From contig NZ_MVHF01000027.1 in the NCBI RefSeq assembly GCF_002086485.1, forward strand, positions 40,163 to 104,162: a DNA stretch of 64,000 nucleotides. Reading direction: 5' to 3'. The translations under genes and the position numbers were made by a program. Source of the stretch: Mycobacterium aquaticum (GTDB lineage: Bacteria; Actinomycetota; Actinomycetes; Mycobacteriales; Mycobacteriaceae). The notes beneath the pieces were generated by a model. That model worked only from the letters and a program-made list of their open reading frames with translations, ran no database searches and had not been told where the DNA came from. Position 1 is the first letter of the stretch. The number at the start of each line of letters is the position of its first letter. This document shows positions 51,757-59,626 of the stretch, one piece after another.

Positions 51757-53343
51757 CTACTCCGTGCGGGATGCGGCAACCTCACCGTCGGACGACGCCG
51801 CGGGCCGCGCCGCTCCGTCGATGCGACCCGCGGCGGGCTGCTCACCCTCGATTCGGTTGAGCATCGACGGCAGGTCGATGCCGGACGATTTGAGTGACTC
51901 GACGATCTTGGCCACCGCCAGCGGGCTGATGCCGAGGATGCCGCCGATGGCATCCTGCGCATCGCCCGAGCCGCCGATGATCGACAGCCGATCGATGTCG
52001 CCGAGCGGCCTGGCCGCGGCCTCGGTGGCCTTGACCATGGACGCCAGGATGTCGGGCAGCATCAGCATCCGTGCGGCCTCGGCGTTGTAGCTGTTCAGGG
52101 CGGCCGCGATCTCCTTCTTACCGGTCGCCTCGGCGACCAACTTGGCCTCGATACCGGCCGCCTCGGCCTGCTGTTCGACGCGCAGCGCGTCGGCGAGTTC
52201 CTTCTTGCCCGCGGCCTCGGCGACCAGCTTGGCCTGCATGCTGTCGGCCTCGGCCTGCTGCTCGACGCGCAGCGCGTCGGCGGCGGCCTTACGGGCATCG
52301 GCCTGTGCCTGCCCGGCCCGTCGCTGCGCCTCGGCGCTGGCTTCCGCGGCGAGGATCGCCGCCTGACGCTGGCCCTCGGCGCGCGCCACATCGGCCCGCT
52401 TCTGCGCCTCGGCGGGGGCGATCACGTCGGCCTGCAACGCGGCCTGCGCCTGCTCGCTGCGCCGTTGCTCCACCTCGATGCGTGCCTGCACGCGCGCTGC
52501 CTCGGCCTGCTCGATGGCGATGCCCACGTCCTTCTCGGCGCGGGCGTGGGCCAGCGGACCGGCCTGGTCGGCCTGCGCGTTCTCGGCCTCGGTCTGCGCG
52601 CGCAGGCGGGCGAGTTCGACGTCACGCTTCTGGTTGGCGGACGCGATCGCGGTGTCGGCCTCGGCCTGCGCCACCGCACCGGCCTGCCGCGCCTTGGCCG
52701 ACTGGATCTGCGCGTCCCGCTCCGCCTCGGCGGTGCCGACCGCGGCGTCGCGCTTGACCTCGGCGATCCGACGCTGGCCCAGCGACTCCAGGTAGCCGTT
52801 CTTGTCCGAGATGCCCGCGATCTTGAGCACATCGACCTCCATGCCGATGCGCGCGAGGTCACCACCGGCCTCCTCGACCACGCTGCGGGCCAGTGTGTCG
52901 CGGTTGGAGTTGAGGTCTTCGACCGTCATGGTGGCGGTGATACCGCGCAGGCTGCCGGCCAGGATGTCGTTGATCTGGCGCTGCAGTCCGTCCAGATCGG
53001 AGGTCAGGAAGCGCTGCACCGCGGTCTGCACGGCTTCGTCGGCCGAGCCGATCCGGACCAGCCCGACAGCTTCCACGTTGACCGGGACGCCGTTGTTGGA
53101 CAGGGCGTTCTGCAGGTTGATGCTGACGTTGAACGGCTCCAGGCTCATGATGTCGACGCGTTCGATGCCGGGCATCCGGAACCGGGCGCCGCCGCGCACG
53201 ACCTTCGGTGCCCCTCGGCCGGTGAATACGGCCACCTCGTTGGGTGGCACCTTGATGTAGTTCTTGACGTACACCATCGGCAGCACCACCAGGATGAGGA
53301 TCGCGGCGATGGCGGCGACGATGACGATGACCAGCAGGGACAC
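51757..53343 (-). CDS. Flotillin-family SPFH protein
   Basis: A 528-residue flotillin. An N-terminal membrane segment (VIVAAIAAILILVVLPMVYV) is followed by the SPFH/band-7 domain to about residue 180 (VPPNEVAVFTGRGAPKVVRG, GGARFRMPGIERVDIMSLEP). A long Ala/Glu-rich coiled coil runs to about 420, and a C-terminal oligomerisation region follows. It organises membrane microdomains. Inside the coiled coil a 29-residue unit is tandemly duplicated (residues 355-383 and 384-412). GTG 53343 starts it. The NfeD-like gene lies 21 bp upstream on the same strand, the usual flotillin partnership. Confidence 0.92.
   Translation of the reverse strand: MSLLVIVIVAAIAAILILVVLPMVYVKNYIKVPPNEVAVFTGRGAPKVVRGGARFRMPGIERVDIMSLEPFNVSINLQNALSNNGVPVNVEAVGLVRIGSADEAVQTAVQRFLTSDLDGLQRQINDILAGSLRGITATMTVEDLNSNRDTLARSVVEEAGGDLARIGMEVDVLKIAGISDKNGYLESLGQRRIAEVKRDAAVGTAEAERDAQIQSAKARQAGAVAQAEADTAIASANQKRDVELARLRAQTEAENAQADQAGPLAHARAEKDVGIAIEQAEAARVQARIEVEQRRSEQAQAALQADVIAPAEAQKRADVARAEGQRQAAILAAEASAEAQRRAGQAQADARKAAADALRVEQQAEADSMQAKLVAEAAGKKELADALRVEQQAEAAGIEAKLVAEATGKKEIAAALNSYNAEAARMLMLPDILASMVKATEAAARPLGDIDRLSIIGGSGDAQDAIGGILGISPLAVAKIVESLKSSGIDLPSMLNRIEGEQPAAGRIDGAARPAASSDGEVAASRTE
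52108..52281 (-). repeat. 87-bp tandem duplication inside the flotillin gene
   Basis: Two adjacent 87-bp units (52195-52281 and 52108-52194) encode 29-residue blocks starting ADALRVEQQAEA and sharing AKLVAEA and GKKE. About 23 of 29 residues are the same. The unit length is near four heptads, so the coiled coil stays in register. Confidence 0.8.
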
Positions 53344-53364
53344 TGTGACGGCCTTTCTCGGAGT

Positions 53365-53862
53365 TCAGTGCTCGGGTACAGCGATGACGTGCACGTAGTC
53401 GGGGTCGATATCGGCGATGTAGACCCGGGTCGATTTGGGGAGTGCGGCGGGCTCGTCGCTCTTGGCCCGGGAGAACACGCGGTTGCCGTCGGCGTCGACG
53501 AAGGACACCTCGCCCCATCCGCCCGCCGGGACTTCGAGCGTGACGGTGCCGAGCAGGCCGATGTAGGACGACCGGCCCTTGTGGGAATTGGACTGCTGAC
53601 GGCGCATGTAGGGCAGTAACAGGCCGTTGAACACGAACACCAGCACCACGGCAAAAGCCGCGGCGGTCACCGCGGTGCCGAAGGTGCCCAGATGCGTCCA
53701 CGAGCCGATCAGCCCGCCGGTGCCCGCGCCGAGCAGCGCGACCGACAGCGCGGTCAGGTTGATGAAGGGCATGCCGTCGCCGTGACCGATATCGGCCAGC
53801 AGCAGTGCGGCCAGGAGCGCGACACCGCCGACGACGAACGCCGCCAGGTACACAGCCGTCAT
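53365..53862 (-). CDS. NfeD-like membrane protein
   Basis: A 165-residue protein with three or four hydrophobic helices (AVYLAAFVVGGVALLAALLL, INLTALSVALLGAGTGGLIG, AAAFAVVLVFVFNGLLLP) and a C-terminal OB-like beta domain (YIGLLGTVTLEVPAGGWGEV, SFVDADGNRVFSRA). It has the YqiJ/NfeD2 pattern of flotillin-partner proteins. First gene of the flotillin operon; divergent from infA. Confidence 0.8.
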   Translation of the reverse strand: MTAVYLAAFVVGGVALLAALLLADIGHGDGMPFINLTALSVALLGAGTGGLIGSWTHLGTFGTAVTAAAFAVVLVFVFNGLLLPYMRRQQSNSHKGRSSYIGLLGTVTLEVPAGGWGEVSFVDADGNRVFSRAKSDEPAALPKSTRVYIADIDPDYVHVIAVPEH

Positions 53863-53989
53863 GTGGGCGTCTCCGAAGGCACGGGGTCAGCACCACGGGC
53901 GGTGCGGATCACTGGTGACTATTGTCGCCTGTGGCGCGCTGCTACCACGCACAATTTTCTGGGCCGGGCGTCGCTGGCCAGCCATGATT

Positions 53990-54017
53990 TTGGTGCAGCC
54001 CCGAGAGCGGGTAGTGT
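53990..54017 (+). promoter_or_regulatory. Possible promoter of the infA operon
   Basis: TTGGTG at 53990-53995 and TAGTGT at 54012-54017, 16 bases apart, form a plausible housekeeping promoter 150 bp before infA. The 305-bp region 53863-54167 between NfeD and infA has no supportable gene. It also holds a short GAACT-N6-AGTTC repeat just after position 54060. Confidence 0.35.
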
Positions 54018-54167
54018 GGACCAACGGTGCGGCTTCCGCGCCGACTCTCTGCGTGCCCTGTCCTGGAACTTTTAGGAGTTCTTACGATCCAGCTCACGTT
54101 TTCAGTCGGTCGTGTGGCGGTGCCACGGGCGCACGATACGAAACGAAAGCAAGGATCGCTAGACAGT

Positions 54168-54389
54168 ATGGCCAAGAAAGACGGTGCCATCGAGGTCGAG
54201 GGTCGCGTGGTCGAACCCCTGCCCAATGCGATGTTCCGCATTGAGCTGGAGAACGGACACAAGGTCCTGGCCCACATCAGCGGCAAGATGCGGCAGCACT
54301 ACATCCGCATCCTGCCCGAGGACCGCGTCGTGGTGGAGCTCTCTCCCTACGACCTGTCCCGGGGTCGCATTGTGTACCGGTACAAGTAA
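54168..54389 (+). CDS. infA: Translation initiation factor IF-1
   Basis: A 73-residue OB-fold initiation factor starting [20 protein letters not shown], with the [20 protein letters not shown] and [20 protein letters not shown] segments. It binds the ribosomal A site during initiation. ATG 54168 fits the universal family start. It leads infA-rpmJ; upstream is a long leader. Confidence 0.98.
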
Positions 54390-54441
54390 CCGCCCCCAAC
54401 AAGTTCCACCAGACAAGAACGAGAGACAGGATCGCGAAGCC

Positions 54442-54555
54442 GTGAAGGTGAACCCGAGCGTCAAGCCGATCTGCGACAAGTGCAGGGTGATCCGCCGGCA
54501 CGGGCGGGTCATGGTGATCTGCTCCGACCCGCGGCACAAGCAGCGGCAGGGCTAG
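54442..54555 (+). CDS. rpmJ: 50S ribosomal protein L36
   Basis: A 37-residue protein starting [20 protein letters not shown]. All four zinc ligands of the C+ form are seen (Cys in ICDKC, then Cys in VICSDPRH and the His). GTG 54442 is the start. Short, complete, 52 bp after infA. Confidence 0.97.
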
Positions 54556-54602
54556 AACGCCCGAGCAGTACCCACAACTGAATGCAGACCTCCCAGTACC
54601 AC

Positions 54603-54676
54603 TGAACGGCTGGAATCTTTAGAGATTGGGCCGTTCATCCACGTCCGGCACGGAGGCCGGACCCCGATAGACGGGG
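54603..54676 (+). promoter_or_regulatory. Three-hairpin leader before rpsM
   Basis: In the 166-bp rpmJ-rpsM gap three hairpins follow each other. Hairpin 1: TGAACGGC (54603) pairs with GCCGTTCA (ends 54637), with an inner AATCT/AGATT stem. Hairpin 2: GTCCGGC / GCCGGAC (54643-54662). Hairpin 3: CCCCG / CGGGG (54662-54676). No T-run follows. It may be a regulatory leader of the rpsM-rpsK-rpsD-rpoA-rplQ mRNA, where S4 feedback acts in other bacteria. Confidence 0.55.
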
Positions 54677-54721
54677 AACGGACTGGGAACAGACCTCCGC
54701 CAGAAGAAGGAATACCGCCAC

Positions 54722-55096
54722 ATGGCAAGGCTCGTGGGCGTTGATCTTCCGCGCGACAAGCGCATGGAGATCGCGCTGACCTACATCTACGGCATCGGCC
54801 GTACCCGCTCCCAGGAAATCCTGGACGCGACCGGAATCGACCGGAACATGCGCACCAAGGACCTCACCGACGATCAGGTGACCGTGCTGCGTGACTACAT
54901 CGAAGGCAACCTCAAGGTTGAGGGTGACCTGCGCCGCGAGGTGCAGGCCGACATTCGTCGCAAGATCGAGATCGGCTGCTACCAGGGCCTGCGGCACCGC
55001 CGCGGTCTGCCGGTGCGTGGCCAGCGGACCAAGACCAATGCGCGTACCCGCAAGGGCCCCAAGCGCACCATCGCCGGCAAGAAGAAGGCCAGGTAA
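54722..55096 (+). CDS. rpsM: 30S ribosomal protein S13
   Basis: A 124-residue S13 protein starting MARLVGVDLPRDKRMEIALT, with YIYGIGRTRSQEIL and the basic tail (RGLPVRGQRTKTNARTRKGP). It sits in the small-subunit head and contacts the P-site tRNA. First gene of the alpha operon, behind a structured leader; 3 bp before rpsK. Confidence 0.98.
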   Translation: MARLVGVDLPRDKRMEIALTYIYGIGRTRSQEILDATGIDRNMRTKDLTDDQVTVLRDYIEGNLKVEGDLRREVQADIRRKIEIGCYQGLRHRRGLPVRGQRTKTNARTRKGPKRTIAGKKKAR

Positions 55097-55099
55097 CCC

Positions 55100-55510
55100 A
55101 TGCCACCGAAGAAGGCAGGCGCTCCCAAGAAGGGCGTGAAGACCCGTCGCAGGGAAAAGAAGAACGTCCCGCACGGCGCCGCTCACATCAAGAGCACGTT
55201 CAACAACACCATCGTGTCGATCACCGATCCGCAGGGCAACGTCATCGCCTGGGCATCGTCGGGTCACGTCGGCTTCAAGGGGTCGCGTAAGTCGACGCCG
55301 TTCGCCGCACAGCTGGCCGCCGAGAACGCCGCCCGCAAGGCGCAGGAGCACGGCGTGAAGAAGGTCGACGTGTTCGTCAAGGGCCCGGGTTCGGGTCGCG
55401 AGACCGCCATCCGCTCGCTGCAGGCTGCCGGCCTGGAGGTGGGCGCCATTTCCGACGTCACCCCGCAGCCGCACAACGGCTGCCGCCCGCCCAAGCGGCG
55501 CCGGGTCTAG
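55100..55510 (+). CDS. rpsK: 30S ribosomal protein S11
   Basis: A 136-residue S11 protein with HIKSTFNNTIVSITDPQGN, the GFKGSRKSTPFAAQLAAENA core and the C-terminal DVTPQPHNGCRPPKRRRV. Part of the small-subunit platform. The basic N-terminal extension (PPKKAGAPKKGVKTRRREKK) is usual for actinobacteria. Confidence 0.98.
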   Translation: MPPKKAGAPKKGVKTRRREKKNVPHGAAHIKSTFNNTIVSITDPQGNVIAWASSGHVGFKGSRKSTPFAAQLAAENAARKAQEHGVKKVDVFVKGPGSGRETAIRSLQAAGLEVGAISDVTPQPHNGCRPPKRRRV

Positions 55511-55531
55511 GTCTAGGGAGGAAACAGACTC

Positions 55532-56137
55532 ATGGCTCGTTACACCGGACCCGCGACCCGCAAGTCGCGCCGCCTCGGCGTCGACCTGGTCGGCGGAGAT
55601 CAGTCGTTCGAGAAGCGCCCCTACCCGCCCGGCCAGCACGGCCGTGCGCGGATCAAGGAGAGCGAATACCGCACCCAGCTGCAGGAGAAGCAGAAGGCTC
55701 GCTTCACCTACGGCGTGCTGGAGAAGCAGTTCCGCAAGTACTACGAAGAGGCCAACCGCAAGTCGGGTAAGACTGGCGAGAACCTGCTCCAGATCCTGGA
55801 GAGCCGGCTGGACAACGTCATCTACCGGGCCGGGCTCGCCCGTACCCGCCGGATGGCGCGTCAGCTGGTCAGCCACGGCCACTTCACCGTCAACGGTGTC
55901 AAGGTGAACATCCCGAGCTACCGGGTGTCGCAGTACGACATCATCGACGTGCGGGACAAGTCGCTGAACACCGACCCGTTCATCATCTCTCGCGAGACCG
56001 CAGGCGAGCGGCCGATCCCGTCCTGGCTGCAGGTCGTCGGCGAGCGCCAGCGCATCCTGGTCCACCAGCTCCCCGAGCGGGCGCAGATCCAGGTGCCGCT
56101 CGCAGAGCAGCTCATCGTCGAGTTCTACTCGAAGTAA
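55532..56137 (+). CDS. rpsD: 30S ribosomal protein S4
   Basis: A 201-residue S4 protein starting MARYTGPATRKSRRLGVDLV. The S4 RNA-binding domain is seen (LESRLDNVIYRAGLARTRRM, ARQLVSHGHFTVNGVKVNIP). It is a primary 16S rRNA binder and, in several bacteria, represses its own operon by binding the leader. No N-terminal zinc cysteines are present (C- form). Confidence 0.98.
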   Translation: MARYTGPATRKSRRLGVDLVGGDQSFEKRPYPPGQHGRARIKESEYRTQLQEKQKARFTYGVLEKQFRKYYEEANRKSGKTGENLLQILESRLDNVIYRAGLARTRRMARQLVSHGHFTVNGVKVNIPSYRVSQYDIIDVRDKSLNTDPFIISRETAGERPIPSWLQVVGERQRILVHQLPERAQIQVPLAEQLIVEFYSK

Positions 56138-56211
56138 CGGTCGCGCAGCCAACCGGCTGAGCGACACCCAGACGGCATCAAATAGTGGGTGCCGAGAAGG
56201 AGATAGAAACA

Positions 56212-57264
56212 ATGCTGATTTCTCAGCGGCCGACACTGTCCGAAGAGACCGTTGCCGAGAACCGGTCCAAGTTCGTCATCGAACCGCTGGAGCCCGGTTT
56301 CGGTTACACCCTCGGCAACTCGCTGCGGCGCACGCTGCTGTCGTCCATCCCGGGCGCAGCGGTGACCAGCATCCGCATCGATGGTGTGCTGCACGAGTTC
56401 ACCACCGTCCCCGGAGTGAAGGAAGACGTCACCGACATCATCCTGAACCTCAAGGGCCTGGTCGTGTCCTCGGAAGAGGATGAGCCGGTCACCATGTACC
56501 TGCGCAAGCAGGGGCCGGGTGCGGTCACCGCCGGTGACATCGTGCCGCCGGCCGGTGTGACGGTGCACAACCCCGACATGCACATCGCCACCCTCAACGA
56601 CAAGGGCAAGCTGGAGGTCGAGCTCGTCGTCGAGCGTGGCCGCGGTTACGTCCCGGCCGTGCAGAACAAGGCCTCGGGTGCCGAGATCGGCCGTATCCCG
56701 GTCGACTCCATCTACAGCCCTGTGCTGAAGGTGACCTACAAGGTCGAGGCCACCCGTGTCGAGCAGCGCACCGACTTCGACAAGCTGATCCTCGATGTCG
56801 AGACCAAGAACTCGATCAGCCCGCGGGACGCCCTGGCGTCGGCAGGCAAGACCCTGGTCGAGCTGTTCGGTCTGGCGCGCGAACTCAACGTCGAGGCGGA
56901 AGGCATCGAAATCGGGCCGTCGCCCGCCGAGGCCGACCACATCGCGTCGTTCGCCCTGCCGATCGACGATCTGGATCTGACGGTGCGTTCGTACAACTGC
57001 CTCAAGCGCGAGGGTGTGCACACCGTGGGTGAGTTGGTGGCCCGCACGGAGTCCGATCTGCTGGACATCCGCAACTTCGGCCAGAAGTCCATCGACGAGG
57101 TGAAGATCAAGCTGCACCAGCTGGGTCTCTCGCTCAAGGACAGCCCGGCCACCTTCGATCCGTCCGAGGTCGCCGGTTACGACGCCGCAACCGGAACCTG
57201 GACCAGCGATGCCGGCTACGACCTGGACACCGACCAGGACTTCGCCGAAACCGAACAGCTCTAA
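56212..57264 (+). CDS. rpoA: RNA polymerase subunit alpha
   Basis: A 350-residue alpha subunit. ATG 56212 gives MLISQRPTLSEETVAENRSK. The dimerisation domain (GFGYTLGNSLRRTLLSSIPG, ITSI-type segment) and the C-terminal domain (SYNCLKREGVHTVGELVART, DIRNFGQKSIDEVKIKL) are complete. An acidic tail follows (about 35 residues), usual in mycobacteria. It has a GAAGGAGA site. Confidence 0.98.
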   Translation: MLISQRPTLSEETVAENRSKFVIEPLEPGFGYTLGNSLRRTLLSSIPGAAVTSIRIDGVLHEFTTVPGVKEDVTDIILNLKGLVVSSEEDEPVTMYLRKQGPGAVTAGDIVPPAGVTVHNPDMHIATLNDKGKLEVELVVERGRGYVPAVQNKASGAEIGRIPVDSIYSPVLKVTYKVEATRVEQRTDFDKLILDVETKNSISPRDALASAGKTLVELFGLARELNVEAEGIEIGPSPAEADHIASFALPIDDLDLTVRSYNCLKREGVHTVGELVARTESDLLDIRNFGQKSIDEVKIKLHQLGLSLKDSPATFDPSEVAGYDAATGTWTSDAGYDLDTDQDFAETEQL

Positions 57265-57342
57265 CCGGGCTTTTCCCGCCCAGCTTTATCCGTCCCGGTC
57301 CTACCTGATACGGGGACCGGCCCCATTTAGGAGATAGTCGCA

Positions 57343-57930
57343 ATGCCCAAGCCCACCAAGGGTGCCCGCCTCGGCGGGTCGTCCTCTCACCAGAAGGCGA
57401 TTCTGGCCAACCTGGCCACGTCGCTGTTCGAGCACGGTCGCATCAAGACGACCGAGCCCAAGGCGCGGGCGTTGCGGCCCTACGCGGAGAAGCTCATCAC
57501 CCACGCCAAGAAGGGCAACCTGCACAACCGGCGTGAGGTCATGAAGAAGATCCGTGACAAGGACGTCGTGCACGTCCTGTTCGCCGAGATCGCTCCCTTC
57601 TTCGCCGACCGCAACGGTGGCTACACCCGCATCATCAAGGTCGAGAACCGCAAGGGCGACAACGCTCCCATGGCGGTCATCGAGCTGGTGCGGGAGAAGA
57701 CCGTGACCTCCGAGGCCGACCGCGCCCGCCGTGCCGCCGCATCGCAGGCCAAGGCTGCTGACGCCAAGGCTGAAGAGGCCGAGGTCGTCGAGGCCGACGA
57801 GGCTGCATTGGCCGAGGAGACCCCGGCCAATGAGGCCGAGGCCGCTGACGAGGCCATCGCCGACGCTCAGACGGCTGAGGCCGCCGAAGCTGAAGACACC
57901 AAGGATGAGGCTGACGAAGCCAAGTCCTGA
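57343..57930 (+). CDS. rplQ: 50S ribosomal protein L17 with long acidic tail
   Basis: A 195-residue L17. The core of about 120 residues (KGARLGGSSSHQKAILANLA, GRIKTTEPKARALRPYAEKL, GGYTRIIKVENRKGDNAPMA) is standard. A tail of about 70 residues, almost only Ala, Glu and Asp, follows (AEEAEVVEADEAALAEETPA). Mycobacterial L17 is known to be longer than E. coli L17 (127). It ends the alpha operon; a terminator-like hairpin begins 16 bp later. Confidence 0.97.
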   Translation: MPKPTKGARLGGSSSHQKAILANLATSLFEHGRIKTTEPKARALRPYAEKLITHAKKGNLHNRREVMKKIRDKDVVHVLFAEIAPFFADRNGGYTRIIKVENRKGDNAPMAVIELVREKTVTSEADRARRAAASQAKAADAKAEEAEVVEADEAALAEETPANEAEAADEAIADAQTAEAAEAEDTKDEADEAKS

Positions 57931-57943
57931 GGACGTTCGCGAC

Positions 57944-58813
57944 ATGCCCGCCATCGAATCCGATGGCGGGCATGTTTCTTTGGTCCGTCTTCGTCTCGAC
58001 ATCGCCTACGACGGCACCGAATTCGCCGGGTGGGCGCCGCAAGCCGGGCAGCGCACCGTGGCCGGCGTGCTCGAGGAGACGCTGTCGACGGTGTTCCGCG
58101 AGCCGGTCCGGTTGGTGACGGCCGGGCGCACCGATACCGGCGTACACGCCACAGGACAGGTCGCGCACGTCGACGTACCCGGTGACGCACTGGGTTTCGC
58201 GTATCCGCGCACACCGCGTCCCGGCGAGCCCGAATTCCTGCCGCTGGTACGACGATTGTCGCGATTCCTGCCGACGGATGTGCGGGTGCGCCAGATCGTC
58301 CGTGCACCAGCCGGTTTCGACGCCCGATTCTCGGCGTTGCGCCGACACTACGAATACCGGCTGTCCCTGGCACCGTGGGGCGTGGACCCGCAGCAGGCCC
58401 GGTTCGTCACCCCGTGGTCACGGCCGCTGGACCTGGATGCCATGACCGCGGCGTCGCAGGAGTTGTTGGGGCTGCAGGACTTCGCCGCGTTCTGCCGGTT
58501 CCGTGAGGGTGCGACGACGATCCGCGATCTGCAGCGCCTGTCCTGGGAACGCCACGGCGATCTGGTGACGGCACATGTCACCGCCGACGCGTTCTGCTGG
58601 AACATGGTCCGCTCACTGGTCGGGGCGCTGCTGGTCGTGGGGGAGGGCCGTCGTGAACCGGCCTGGATCGCCGGGCTTTTGGGCGTTGATCGCAGGTCCA
58701 GCGAGTTCGCCGCCGCGCCTGCGAGGGGACTGACGTTGGTGGGCGTGGACTATCCGCCCGACGATCAGCTGGCCGCCCGGATCGCCGTGACACGGGACCT
58801 GCGCACGCTCTGA
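57944..58813 (+). CDS. truA: tRNA pseudouridine(38-40) synthase
   Basis: A 289-residue pseudouridine synthase acting on the anticodon arm. Motifs: LRLDIAYDGTEFAGWAPQAG, the catalytic Asp in TAGRTDTGVHATGQVAH, RFSALRRHYEYRLSL and FCWNMVRSLVGALLVVGEGR. ATG 57944 gives 289 residues; the first ten codons lie inside a strong hairpin, so a later non-ATG start (for example TTG near 57980, before VRLRLDIAYDG) is possible. It follows rplQ by 13 bp, as in M. tuberculosis. Confidence 0.92.
   Translation: MPAIESDGGHVSLVRLRLDIAYDGTEFAGWAPQAGQRTVAGVLEETLSTVFREPVRLVTAGRTDTGVHATGQVAHVDVPGDALGFAYPRTPRPGEPEFLPLVRRLSRFLPTDVRVRQIVRAPAGFDARFSALRRHYEYRLSLAPWGVDPQQARFVTPWSRPLDLDAMTAASQELLGLQDFAAFCRFREGATTIRDLQRLSWERHGDLVTAHVTADAFCWNMVRSLVGALLVVGEGRREPAWIAGLLGVDRRSSEFAAAPARGLTLVGVDYPPDDQLAARIAVTRDLRTL
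57946..57980 (+). terminator. Intrinsic-terminator-like hairpin at rplQ/truA junction
   Basis: A perfect 11-bp stem GCCCGCCATCG / CGATGGCGGGC with an AATC loop (57946-57971), followed by ATGTTTCTTTGG. This has the look of a factor-independent terminator and overlaps the annotated truA start. It may reduce truA expression relative to the ribosomal genes. Confidence 0.65.
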
Positions 58814-58823
58814 GCGCTGTGCT

Positions 58824-58886
58824 CGCCGAGACGACGGTTTTTGGTGCGAGAGCGCCAGAATGTCGCGAACAACCGTAGTGTCGGCG
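58824..58886. repeat. Palindrome between convergent truA and cutinase genes
   Basis: Arms 58824-58842 (CGCCGAGACGACGGTTTTT) and 58868-58886 (AACAACCGTAGTGTCGGCG) pair at 16 of 19 positions around a 25-base loop. Position between two gene ends suggests a two-way terminator. It may be one more member of the palindromic intergenic repeats. The right arm ends just before the cutinase stop. Confidence 0.5.
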
Positions 58887-58888
58887 GG

Positions 58889-59551
58889 TCAGAGCCGCGC
58901 GGAGACGAATCTGGCGGCCTGGGCCACCATGCCCGAACGGATGTAGCCGGGCGCCAGATGGTCCTGCCATTCGGACCGCCACTTGTACGGACTGCTCGGA
59001 TTGCAGACCGGGTCGTCGGAGTGGCAGAGGTCGATGGTGCGATTCCGGTAGGCCGGACTCAACGCCGTGATCGGCACCGCCCAGTTGGACCCGTTACCGA
59101 ACAGTGCCACCGCCGCGACGTGCCGATCGGTGCCTGCGGGCAGTGGGCTGTTGAAGGTGAATGCCGAAATAGGTACCGCGAGTACCAGATCGGTCGCCGC
59201 GGCACCCAGCGAGTAGCCACCCAGCACGAGCCGCGTGTTGGGGCAATTGCGGGTCATCCACTGGATGTGACGGCTCATGTCGTTGGCGCCCATGTCGACC
59301 TGGGTGTCGGCCGGGTAATTGACCGGATACAGGCTGATATTGGGACCACGCAGGGCGCGCAGCGCGTTGACGAACGCAGCGCCGACCTGCCCGGGCCCTG
59401 GGGGCTCCATGCGGCCGCGGGCAAACACCACCTCCGCCGGAGGGCACGTGGCGGCCTTTGCGGCGCCAATCATGTTCGGCGCCACCGTCATTGGCACCAC
59501 GACGGCGGTCAGGGCGGTGATCAGCGCGGCCAACATCCGACGGCCAATCAC
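58889..59551 (-). CDS. Secreted cutinase-family esterase (copy 1)
   Basis: A 220-residue cutinase-like protein (CULP type). A signal peptide (MLAALITALTAVVVPMTVAP, cleaved near AKA) precedes the hydrolase. Nucleophile motif GGYSLGAA, Asp in LCHSDDPVCNPSS and His in WQDHLAPGYI form the Ser-Asp-His set; conserved cysteines can form two disulfides. CULPs are secreted or wall-bound lipases or esterases. GTG 59551. Last of four tandem copies; convergent with truA, as with cut3/cut4 in M. tuberculosis. Confidence 0.9.
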   Translation of the reverse strand: MIGRRMLAALITALTAVVVPMTVAPNMIGAAKAATCPPAEVVFARGRMEPPGPGQVGAAFVNALRALRGPNISLYPVNYPADTQVDMGANDMSRHIQWMTRNCPNTRLVLGGYSLGAAATDLVLAVPISAFTFNSPLPAGTDRHVAAVALFGNGSNWAVPITALSPAYRNRTIDLCHSDDPVCNPSSPYKWRSEWQDHLAPGYIRSGMVAQAARFVSARL

Positions 59552-59626
59552 GCATTCGATGGTATTGACGAACCCGTCGAGAATAGGTGCCGGTCCGGCA
59601 ACGATCCGGCGACGAAGTCGTCGACC

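Noticed and set aside
54635..56236. 533-codon minus-strand frame across rpsM-rpsK-rpsD
   Set aside because: It crosses three certain ribosomal genes and shows no family motif.
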